From NCBI GenBank assembly GCA_016934095.1, contig JAFGTO010000405.1, positions 1-6,667 of the forward strand: 6,667 nt of DNA, given 5' to 3'. Of this stretch, positions 1-5,767 are shown one piece after another. A program made the position numbers and the translations under genes. Numbering within the stretch: position 1 is the stretch's first letter; each line of letters starts with the position of its first letter. The notes under the pieces were generated by a model that worked only from the letters and a program-made list of their open reading frames with translations, searched no databases and was not told the DNA's origin. Origin of the DNA: Candidatus Glassiibacteriota bacterium (lineage in GTDB: Bacteria > Gemmatimonadota > Glassbacteria > GWA2-58-10).

Positions 1-14
1 CCCCGGGAGGTTCA

Positions 15-1730
15 GTGGATGCCTGGGTCTGGCTCCTGGATATCCTGATCCTGCTCGGCGTGTCCATGGTACTGGGCACGCTGGCAGAACAGCTTAAGCA
101 GAGCGCGATTATCGGATACATCCTGGCTGGTATGCTGGTAGGGCCCAAGGTGCTCGGCCTGGTCGGCACCGGCAGGGAAGTCGATTTCATCGCCGAGCTG
201 GGCGTAACCCTGCTACTCTTCTCGATAGGCCTGGAGTTCTCGTTCAGGCGCCTGGTGCGCATGGGCCCGATCACTTTCGTGGGCGGCACTGTCCAGGTGC
301 TGCTGACTGCAGCGGCGGCCGGGCTTATTTTCCAGCTGTTAGGGTTGGGCTGGAGGACTTCCGCGGCCCTGGGCATGATGGCCGCCCTGAGCAGCACGGC
401 CTGTGTGGTCCGCGTGCTGACAGATACCAGCCGGATCGACAGCCTTTTCGGCCGCAACGCTATCGGCATCCTGCTGCTGCAGGACATCGCCCTGGTCCCC
501 CTGGTGCTGCTCACCGTGGCGCTGGGAGGCAACAGCAGCATCCCGGAGAGCCTCCTGGTCCTGGCCCGGACTATCGGCCTGGGCCTGCTGATAATCGGAG
601 GCTTTTACCTGCTGCTGGTCTACCTGGTCCCGCGGCTGCTCAAGTCCGGAGGGATGTTCAAGAACCGCGACCTGCCGGTCCTGCTGGCAATAGTGCTGGC
701 TCTCGGGGCAGCCTGGGCTTTCCACTCGGCAGGCCTGAGCCCATCGCTCGGGGCCTTTATCGCCGGCCTGCTGCTGGCCGAGTCGCCTTTCGCCGTGCAG
801 ATCCGTGCCGATGTGGCCCCCCTGCGCACCCTGCTGGTAACCCTCTTTTTCGCAGCCATCGGCTTGCTGGTAGACCCACTCTGGGTGGCGCGGCATGCAG
901 TCCTGGTCGGAGCCGCCGCCGGGGCGGTCATAGTTTTGAAGCCGCTGATCATCTGGGGCATAGTCCGGGCTTTCGGCTATGGCCCAGGAGTGTCGCTGGC
1001 CACCGGGGTCTGCCTGGGGCAGGTGGGAGAGTTCTCCTTCATGCTGGCGAACCTGGCTGAAGCGGGCGGGGTAATCGACGGACATCTCTTCAGGACAGTG
1101 GTGGCGGCGGCCGTGGTAACCCTCCTGGCGACGCCTTACCTGGTGAGGACTGCACCCGGGCTGGCCAGGCTGGCGGAAACCGGGCTGAGCCTGCGGGCGC
1201 TCAGGCGCCGGTTTGCCTCAGGCACCGGGGCTGTGGAAGACCAGGAGCCGGAAGCCGGCTGTACCAGGGTCAAAACGCCTGTGCTGATCCTGGGTTTCGG
1301 CCCGGCAGGCCAGCGGGTGGCGGAAGTGCTCCTGCCGCACTACGGCCCTTACCTGGTAGTGCTCGACCTCAACCCGAAGAACGCGGACTGGGCGGAAAGC
1401 CTGGGACTGGAGTTTCACCACGGGGACGCCTGCCGCAGGGAGGTCCTGGAACACCTGCAGATCCGCTGTGCCCTGGCCGTGGTGATTACCATACCCGATC
1501 CCGGCGAGTGCCGCCAGATCATCCACCTCTGCAGGTCCCTGGCACCCGGGGCGGTGATCCTGGCCAGGGCGCGGTACCACATCCGCAAATGGGAGTTCGT
1601 GGTCGCCGGCGCCAATATCGTGGTGGATGAGGAGGACCGGGTAGGAGAGGGCCTGGCCGAGGGGCTGCTCCAGGAGCTGGCGAAAAAAGGCCTCCCGGAA
1701 CCTCCGGAAGCAGGCACCGGTCAGGGATAA
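15..1730 (+). CDS. CPA2 family (KefB/KefC-like) cation:proton antiporter with C-terminal RCK_N domain
   Basis: Inner-membrane monovalent cation (K+ or Na+)/proton antiporter of 571 residues. About 12-13 hydrophobic segments fill residues 5-380. CPA2 signatures are visible: LFSIGLEF (68-75), the QD pair Q156-D157 in the core helix, GAFIAGLLLAES (246-257), FFAAIGLLVDP (278-288) and a conserved Lys in VLKP (K309). After a charged linker (395-420) comes a Rossmann RCK_N (TrkA-N) domain with GFGPAG (G427, G429, G432) and an acidic residue ending strand 2 (D451), as expected for NAD(H) or another nucleotide. The protein ends soon after this domain, so no RCK_C domain is present. The start is GTG at 15, preceded by GGGAGG (5-10) at a 4-nt spacing. 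The frame is open to the window edge, so a start further upstream cannot be excluded. No KefF/KefG-like ancillary gene is visible here. It converges on a small - strand gene 15 bp downstream. The family is certain; the transported ion and the ligand are not. Confidence 0.93.
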   Translation: MDAWVWLLDILILLGVSMVLGTLAEQLKQSAIIGYILAGMLVGPKVLGLVGTGREVDFIAELGVTLLLFSIGLEFSFRRLVRMGPITFVGGTVQVLLTAAAAGLIFQLLGLGWRTSAALGMMAALSSTACVVRVLTDTSRIDSLFGRNAIGILLLQDIALVPLVLLTVALGGNSSIPESLLVLARTIGLGLLIIGGFYLLLVYLVPRLLKSGGMFKNRDLPVLLAIVLALGAAWAFHSAGLSPSLGAFIAGLLLAESPFAVQIRADVAPLRTLLVTLFFAAIGLLVDPLWVARHAVLVGAAAGAVIVLKPLIIWGIVRAFGYGPGVSLATGVCLGQVGEFSFMLANLAEAGGVIDGHLFRTVVAAAVVTLLATPYLVRTAPGLARLAETGLSLRALRRRFASGTGAVEDQEPEAGCTRVKTPVLILGFGPAGQRVAEVLLPHYGPYLVVLDLNPKNADWAESLGLEFHHGDACRREVLEHLQIRCALAVVITIPDPGECRQIIHLCRSLAPGAVILARARYHIRKWEFVVAGANIVVDEEDRVGEGLAEGLLQELAKKGLPEPPEAGTGQG

Positions 1731-1745
1731 AAACGGCCCGGCCCG

Positions 1746-2009
1746 CTACTTCAGTTTCTCCACGATCAGGATTTCCTGCCCGGACCGCACGAACAGGATA
1801 TCCTTAATTTTCCCGAACCCCATCATGAACTCCCCGCCGTCTTTTTGCATCTTTCTCAGCGAAAAACCGGTGATCACCAGGTCGGCTTCTCCTGGAGCTC
1901 TAGGCTGCTGCACTAAGACGATCTCGCCTGCCTGATCATGATGGGTTACTGCATGGATTGCTGCCCGGACCACGGTAAGGTCCCGAACTCCAACGGACAA
2001 GACGTTCAT
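1746..2009 (-). CDS. Small hypothetical protein, unrecognised
   Basis: An 87-codon frame from ATG (2009-2007) to TAG (1746-1748). I do not recognise the product. It starts MNVLSVGVRDLTVV and ends with alternating hydrophobic residues (KIKDILFVRSGQEILIVEKL), which suggests a small soluble alpha/beta protein. There is no signal peptide, no membrane helix and no cysteine. A TTG seven codons upstream (2030) would give 94 residues, but ATG is preferred as the ordinary start. Neither has a good ribosome-binding site: GGCGGA abuts the ATG directly. It lies 129 bp downstream of the CPA1 antiporter stop on the same strand, so it could be the last gene of that transcript. It is tail to tail with the CPA2 antiporter, and no clear terminator lies in the 15-bp gap. 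It might also be a degraded fragment of a larger gene. That it is coding rests on an uninterrupted frame with protein-like composition. Confidence 0.5.
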   Translation of the reverse strand: MNVLSVGVRDLTVVRAAIHAVTHHDQAGEIVLVQQPRAPGEADLVITGFSLRKMQKDGGEFMMGFGKIKDILFVRSGQEILIVEKLK

Positions 2010-2138
2010 TCCGCCAGCGCCGGTTTCCAAAAGATTTCCGCGAAATTTTTTACTTGTTTATCTTCGGCTCGAAAGGTAATCCGGAGGTAGCAGGTCTGTG
2101 ATAATTCTTGGATAGTATCTGTACAATGAGCTGTATCC

Positions 2139-3935
2139 CTAATTCTCCCTGACGAGTGCCACAATAGTGTCGCCCGGCTCAGGGTTGAGTTTACGCTCGG
2201 TATGGAACACGCGGAGCTTGCTCTCCAGATTGATCAGGAACAACGGCAGGGTCTCCGGGCCGTATAGCTCAAGGAAGTCATTGTAGCCGAACGCATTGCT
2301 CAGAGGAGTGATTTTGATAGTGGTGCCGGCGCCGAACCGCTTGCTCATGAAGTCGAAATCCGCTTTTTCGTTGAACAGGAAATGAGCGCGAAGATGGCGG
2401 GGCGAGTAGTTATCGTCCTCTTTTTCACTCAGTATGCCCCCGGGGCGCAACTGGTAAAGCTCTCTCCGGTCGAACACCTCGGAGAAATGCAGGGCGGCCA
2501 TCGAATTGGCCTCGTCGTTTGGAGTGACTGCCAGCAGTTTGCCGATCCCATCCAGATTCACTTTTTCGATAATCCGATGGTTGAGTGCGCTGCCCAGATG
2601 GGCCGGGATGTCCATCATTCTCGCGGCCACAACTTCACGGGGGTTGGTGTCGATCATCGCCACCCGGTAGCCTTTAGCCTTGAGCGAGACGGCCAGCTTG
2701 CGTGCCCACCCGTGCGCTCCAACGAACAATATTCCCTGGGGATCCGACTGGCTGAGGCCAAGACGACGGGCCAGCGGGCCGGAGGTCAACCCGTAGAGGG
2801 CCACTGTACCGATAATAACCGCAAAAGTGAAGGGTACCAGCAGTGCAGCCTGATCGAATCCGATCTCGACAAGCTCCAGCGCGAAAATCGAGGAGACTGC
2901 CGCGGCCACGATTCCGCGCGGGGCCATCCAACTCAAGAAGATTTTCTCCTTAAGACTCAGCCTGCTTCCAAGCGTGGAGATAAATACCGACAGCGGTCGA
3001 GCGACAAACGCCAGCACCAGCAGGAAACCGGCGCATGGAACGGCGTATTTGTTCAACATCGACTGGTCCAGGCGAGCGGCCAGCAGAATAAAAAGGCTTG
3101 AGATTATCAGCACGCGCAAGTTTTCTCCAAACTCCACAATATGTTTGACCGGCACCCGTTTCTGGTTATAGAGAACCAAACCCATCACCGTAGCGGCGAA
3201 CAAGCCGGCCTCGTGCTGAAGCATGTTGCTGGTTACGTAAGCTATTACCACGAGGCTTAGCGTGATTGTCTCCTCAAGGAACTCCGGCACCCACGCGCGG
3301 CGGATTATCGCCATCAGAATCCATGCCGCAGTAATCCCTAACAGCACTCCTGCCAGCACCGTGCGTCCGATCCCGAGCAGAATCAGGTCGGCTGCGTCAT
3401 ACATCTGCTGGGCCGCAACTGCCTCGAACACCACCACCGCCAGCAGCGCACCGACAGGATCTATCACGATCCCTTCCCACTTGAGCAGTTCGGCAACCCG
3501 TCCGGTGGGACGGATATATCGTAGTAGCGGGCCGATAACCGTGGGGCCTGTGACGGTCAGTACAGCACCCAGCAGAATAGCCAGTTGGGTTTCCAGGCCT
3601 AGAATCAGACAGGCCGCCCCGCTGGCCACCACCCAGGTGACCACCACGCCAATAGTGACCAGTGCCAATAGCGAACCGCCTATATTGCGCAGGTTACTCA
3701 GCCGAAGGGTCAGGCCACCCTCGAACAGGATAATCGCCACGGAAATAGAGACAACCGGCAACAGCATCTCGCCCATAAGCAGGTCAGGATCCAGAAGTCC
3801 GGTAACCGGCCCGGCAATGATACCGAATACCAGGAGGAGCAGGATCGATGGCAGTCTGAGACGCCAGGCAAGCCACTGTGCCCCGATCCCCAACACCAAT
3901 ATGCTCGCCAAGCTGAGCAATATCCTTTCGTTCAT
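2139..3935 (-). CDS. CPA1 family (NhaP-like) cation:proton antiporter with C-terminal Rossmann/RCK-like domain
   Basis: A 598-residue inner-membrane Na+ or K+/H+ antiporter. About 12 hydrophobic segments cover residues 5-390. Family marks are IILFEGGLTLRL (68-79), the discontinuous-helix motif TVTGPTVIGPLLR (127-139), KWEGIVIDPVGA (152-163) with the likely ion-binding Asp at 159, and WMAPRGIVAA (336-345) with the conserved Arg at 340. Residues 400-500 form a nucleotide-binding fold: GILFVGAHGWA, then an acidic strand-2 end in MIDTNP (D429), then LLAVTPNDEANS. Residues about 515-598 look like a beta-rich RCK_C-type tail, ending PGDTIVALV. The length is normal for antiporters of this kind with a cytosolic tail. 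The ATG start is well supported: GAGG (3944-3947) sits 8 nt upstream. The gene follows two truncated transport genes on the same strand and precedes the small 1746-2009 gene. In NhaP proteins the core motifs are usually ND and TDP; here they read ID and TGP. My recollection is that this is a recognised subgroup, not a loss of function. Confidence 0.92.
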   Translation of the reverse strand: MNERILLSLASILVLGIGAQWLAWRLRLPSILLLLVFGIIAGPVTGLLDPDLLMGEMLLPVVSISVAIILFEGGLTLRLSNLRNIGGSLLALVTIGVVVTWVVASGAACLILGLETQLAILLGAVLTVTGPTVIGPLLRYIRPTGRVAELLKWEGIVIDPVGALLAVVVFEAVAAQQMYDAADLILLGIGRTVLAGVLLGITAAWILMAIIRRAWVPEFLEETITLSLVVIAYVTSNMLQHEAGLFAATVMGLVLYNQKRVPVKHIVEFGENLRVLIISSLFILLAARLDQSMLNKYAVPCAGFLLVLAFVARPLSVFISTLGSRLSLKEKIFLSWMAPRGIVAAAVSSIFALELVEIGFDQAALLVPFTFAVIIGTVALYGLTSGPLARRLGLSQSDPQGILFVGAHGWARKLAVSLKAKGYRVAMIDTNPREVVAARMMDIPAHLGSALNHRIIEKVNLDGIGKLLAVTPNDEANSMAALHFSEVFDRRELYQLRPGGILSEKEDDNYSPRHLRAHFLFNEKADFDFMSKRFGAGTTIKITPLSNAFGYNDFLELYGPETLPLFLINLESKLRVFHTERKLNPEPGDTIVALVREN

Positions 3936-4095
3936 CGCGAATACCTCAATATATCCAAAAAGTCAGGACATGATAAATCACGTATTCCCCATTTCTACAT
4001 TTATGCAATAATTTTTTCTCAAACCATGATGCTCTTGTCCTGTTGCCCATTCGTTCGTGTCTCTCAAAAAACAGGCTTTCCTCGACGGCAGAGAA
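3936..4095 (-). promoter_or_regulatory. AT-rich leader of the CPA1 antiporter gene, weak promoter candidate
   Basis: This 160-bp gap between the truncated permease frame and the CPA1 antiporter is clearly more AT-rich than the flanking genes, especially 3950-4025. On the - strand a TTGAGA (4022-4017) lies 17 nt before TGTAGA (3999-3994), which is a good -35 but a poor -10. TATATT (3954-3949) is a better -10 match but abuts the ribosome-binding site, too close to be useful. The base composition suits a promoter region. The exact boxes are not established. Confidence 0.25.
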
Positions 4096-4440
4096 TCATC
4101 TTTCGGCATTCCCTGCCGGGTACTCTTCCATTTTCCCCTGCACAGCCTTCTCGTGCTCGGCTACTGCCTGCTCGTGTTCATAGTCTCCCGGTGTCCCGCG
4201 CCGCCGCCGGTCGAGCCTTTCGAGGTTGGTGGCGATCTCGGCCACGGCCATGCCTGTGGGAATGGTGATGGCATGGCTGATGAGGATTATTAAAAACGCA
4301 CCCAGGATCCCCGTGTGGGCTACGCCGTACCCGAAGCGCAGGAAGAGGATCGCACCCAGGATAGTGCTTATCGCCGCCAGGAAAACCGGTGCGGTCCCGA
4401 AACCGTGCCCCACGTTTTTGGCTTTCTGAGCTCTCGGCAT
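4096..4440 (-). pseudogene. 3'-truncated APC/SLC12-like (Na-K-Cl cotransporter-type) permease, first two helices only
   Basis: A 114-codon frame whose first 72 residues match the amino end of bacterial amino-acid permease/Na-K-Cl cotransporter family proteins: FGTAPVFLAAISTILGAILF (helix 1, about 14-33), LRFGYGVAHTGILG (34-47), then AFLIILISHAITIPTGMAVA (helix 2, about 48-67) and EIATN (68-72). Relatives then continue with a GGG[AE]Y(F/Y)(L/I)ISR segment and ten more helices, usually over 450 residues. Here the frame instead turns highly charged (residues 73-114), holds two heptads EHEQAVA/EHEKAVQ (88-101) and stops. A GGGA is encoded in the +1 frame at 4208-4197, so a frameshift near residue 76 is likely, but the shifted frame also diverges and soon stops. 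The start is intact: GGAG lies 7 nt before the ATG at 4440. No remaining permease sequence is seen downstream to 3936. It is most likely a deletion remnant. A small two-helix protein that is still expressed is the alternative. Confidence 0.7.
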
Positions 4441-4490
4441 CGAGCTTCTCCATAATAAGGTTGCAAGGTATAGTTAATATAAAGGGTTAC

Positions 4491-4543
4491 ACACCCCGTC
4501 CGCTGCGCGGACACCCCTCTCAAGAGGGGATTTTTTCGTCCGC
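4491..4543. repeat. REP-like palindromic element with two hairpins
   Basis: A compact arrangement of inverted and direct repeats. The first hairpin is GTCCGC-TGC-GCGGAC (4498-4512). The second is CCCCTC-TCAA-GAGGGG (4514-4529), followed by A and six T. ACACCCC occurs twice (4491-4497 and 4511-4517), and CGTCCGC occurs twice (4497-4503 and 4537-4543). GCGGAC at 4507-4512 can therefore pair with either GTCCGC copy, giving two mutually exclusive folds. The style (CCCCTCTTGAGAGGGG plus GGGGTGTGTAA on the - strand) resembles interspersed repeats I recall from Bacteroidota/Chlorobi-type genomes, but copy number in this genome cannot be seen. It interrupts the 4474-4614 frame. Confidence 0.7.
4514..4536 (+). 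terminator. Rho-independent terminator-shaped hairpin, + strand orientation
   Basis: A six-pair stem CCCCTC/GAGGGG with loop TCAA is followed by A and T6 (4531-4536). The stem can extend to seven pairs with a two-base loop. The T-run follows only on the + strand, yet all intact genes here read on the - strand, so no obvious transcript needs it. It is part of the REP-like element and may act against antisense transcription, or may have no terminator role. Confidence 0.5.
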
Positions 4544-4703
4544 GCCACCGTGGCGACCCTGGTAAACAGGATAGTCAGGCTGAGAATGGTCAGCAGGGAG
4601 AAAATGGCAATCATGTCTCGGGCCTCGAGGGAGGTCGGTGCGCACGGTTCGGCGTAATTGCATCCGGGAGGTATCCTGGATTAAAAAATGGCCACGATAC
4701 ATA

Positions 4704-4731
4704 CTTATGCTGCGGAGTTGCCTTTTGTCAA
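4704..4731 (-). promoter_or_regulatory. Sigma-70-type promoter candidate for the - strand ion-transport cluster
   Basis: On the - strand a perfect -35 TTGACA (4731-4726) is followed after 16 nt by CATAAG (4709-4704), a four-of-six match to TATAAT. The AT-rich stretch TAAGTATGTAT surrounds it. Transcription would start near 4697, giving a leader of about 83 nt before the ATG at 4614. A short inverted repeat GCAGA-TTTTC-TCTGC (4750-4736) lies just upstream of the -35 box. It could be an operator or the end of the preceding transcript. Whether this sigma-70 pattern applies in the host is unknown. Confidence 0.4.
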
Positions 4732-4809
4732 GTCCTGCAGAGAAAATCTGCGGCCCGGGCCGGCGGTTACAGGGAGCGGGCGGTTTTGTCGAAGGTATTG
4801 ACGGGGATG

Positions 4810-5766
4810 TTATTTTTTCAGGTTTTCCAGCGTCGCGGCCAGCTCGCCGAACGGCCCGCTGCCGGTGGAGACTTCCCGGAAGATCCTGCGCATCAGCAGG
4901 CCGTTTAGCCTGGCGAAATCCTCGCGGCGGGGAACGATCACCAGGCCGGCCATGTCCGCGGCCCCGGGGCTGATTACCAGCCGGGCCTCTCCCCGGGCGT
5001 AGTAGGCCGAGGGCCGGTGCCGTGCCCGCGGATGGACCGCAGCCAGCAGCGGGGCGCTGCCGGTGCCCGGCGGCAGGATCACCAGGTTCAGGTCCGGCTC
5101 GGCCTCAGGCGGACGGCCCTCGGCCTGGTTCCAGGCCTCGAGCAGGCGCAGGAAAAACTCTTCCAGGCTCCCGGGGTCCCCGGCGGCCAGGAAAACCCGC
5201 CTGGGCAGGCGCTGATCAAAGAAAATGCCGTTGTCTGAGCCGGCGGGCCGGCCGGGGACCTGGCGCTCGAGCGGCAGCCTGCCAGGCGGCAAAGCTTGGA
5301 AATGCAGGTGGTCCGGAGCGCTGGCACCGCTCCTGGGGCCGTTGTAGAGGGTAGGGTATCCGGTCTGCAGGGTAAACTCGGCCATGGCCCGCAGGGTCCC
5401 GCTATGGAGAGTCTGGGGCGTATGCTCCCTGGCGAGGACCACCAGGTGGCGCTCCAGCAGCGGGAACGGGTTGCAGACCACCAGCCAGCGGCTTTCGAAC
5501 CGCAGCCCGCGCTGTGCGGCGGGCCGGTTCTCCGTGCAGAGGAAGCAGCGGCGGGCCGCCACCTCCTCGGGTGCGGCCGGGGCCAGGGCATTGGCGATAC
5601 GCCTGGGGTTGAACTGCAGCAGCACCGTGCGCCGGTCTACCCGGACCCGGCGGTACTGCAACTGGGCCAGGCCCCTGACCGCCTCGGCGAACTCGGGCCA
5701 TTCCTCCAGTTGGGCCAGGTACAGCTTCTCGATTTCCTCTTGAAAAACAGCTTTAAGCTTGGACAC
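4810..5766 (-). CDS. DUF4922 family protein, HIT-like nucleotidyltransferase/phosphorylase related to GDP-galactose phosphorylase and ATP adenylyltransferase
   Basis: A 318-residue cytosolic protein of the DUF4922 type, near the usual family length. Signatures in order: LLQFNPRRIANA (49-60), CFLCTENRPAAQ (74-85) with a C-x-x-C pair (C74, C77), VVCNPFPLLERHLVV (96-110), REHTPQ (113-118), and YNGPRSGASAPDHLHFQA (141-158) carrying the H153-x-H155-x-Q157 motif typical of HIT-superfamily GDP-sugar phosphorylases. A conserved carboxy region follows: HRPSAYY (250-256), ISPGAADMAGLVIVPRREDF (265-284). By analogy H153 or H155 would carry the nucleotidylated intermediate; the substrate is unknown. The start is GTG at 5766, the only choice upstream because an in-frame TAA lies three codons before it. 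The ribosome-binding site is weak (GGAT). The next methionine is at residue 127, inside the conserved core. The AT-rich spacer upstream probably holds its promoter. A glycoside hydrolase gene upstream hints at sugar salvage, but linkage is unproven. Confidence 0.85.
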   Translation of the reverse strand: MSKLKAVFQEEIEKLYLAQLEEWPEFAEAVRGLAQLQYRRVRVDRRTVLLQFNPRRIANALAPAAPEEVAARRCFLCTENRPAAQRGLRFESRWLVVCNPFPLLERHLVVLAREHTPQTLHSGTLRAMAEFTLQTGYPTLYNGPRSGASAPDHLHFQALPPGRLPLERQVPGRPAGSDNGIFFDQRLPRRVFLAAGDPGSLEEFFLRLLEAWNQAEGRPPEAEPDLNLVILPPGTGSAPLLAAVHPRARHRPSAYYARGEARLVISPGAADMAGLVIVPRREDFARLNGLLMRRIFREVSTGSGPFGELAATLENLKK

Positions 5767-5767
5767 G

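Larger units (their letters stand above)
4474..4614 (-). pseudogene. 5' remnant of a membrane protein resembling TrkA-C-domain (RCK_C) proteins, interrupted by a REP-like element
   Basis: A 46-codon frame from ATG (4614-4612) to TAA (4476-4474). The first 24 residues form one clean membrane helix, MIAIFSLLTILSLTI followed by LFTRVATVA. From memory this closely resembles the amino end of small bacterial membrane proteins that carry a TrkA C-terminal domain. Those continue after (T)R(I/V)ATVA with LTLTG(L)SRE and further helices. Here the likeness ends at about codon 26, exactly where a palindromic repeat begins. Residues 27-43 or so (KKSPLERGVRAADGVC) are simply the repeat read through. The start looks genuine: GAGG (4626-4623) sits 8 nt before the ATG, and a TTGACA promoter candidate lies about 80-120 bp upstream. 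It sits 33 bp upstream of the truncated permease on the same strand, which suggests a former ion-transport operon. The family assignment is from recall of one helix and its flank, so it is moderate only. Confidence 0.55.

Noticed and set aside
339..1085. - strand open frame opposite the CPA2 antiporter
   Set aside because: Q/G/D-rich complement of a GC-rich membrane gene, with no motif.
2031..2049. AT-rich inverted repeat AAGATTTC-CGC-GAAATTTT followed by T residues, considered as a terminator
   Set aside because: The stem is almost all A-T with a G-T wobble, and it is oriented for + strand transcription with no gene to serve. Too weak to call.
2382..3101. Long + strand open frame (239 codons) opposite the CPA1 antiporter
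   Set aside because: It lies wholly antisense to a well-supported transporter and has low-complexity, Q/R/H-rich composition without a family likeness. It is a shadow of the real gene.
3262..4011. + strand open frame of 249 codons rich in S, T, R and I
   Set aside because: It is antisense to the membrane domain of the CPA1 antiporter. The composition is the expected complement of hydrophobic codons.
4491..4543. Repeat block considered as a CRISPR fragment
   Set aside because: There are no regularly spaced identical repeats with unique spacers. The repeats are short, nested and self-complementary, as in REP elements.
4520..4702. - strand 60-codon frame spanning the remnant gene's start
   Set aside because: It is a different frame from the helix-coding one, has no ribosome-binding site, and its product is H/P/R-rich. 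A shadow.
4751..4762. Perfect palindrome CGGCCCGGGCCG, considered as terminator of the DUF4922 gene
   Set aside because: It has no loop and only a short, distant T-rich stretch on the - strand. In GC-rich DNA such palindromes arise by chance.
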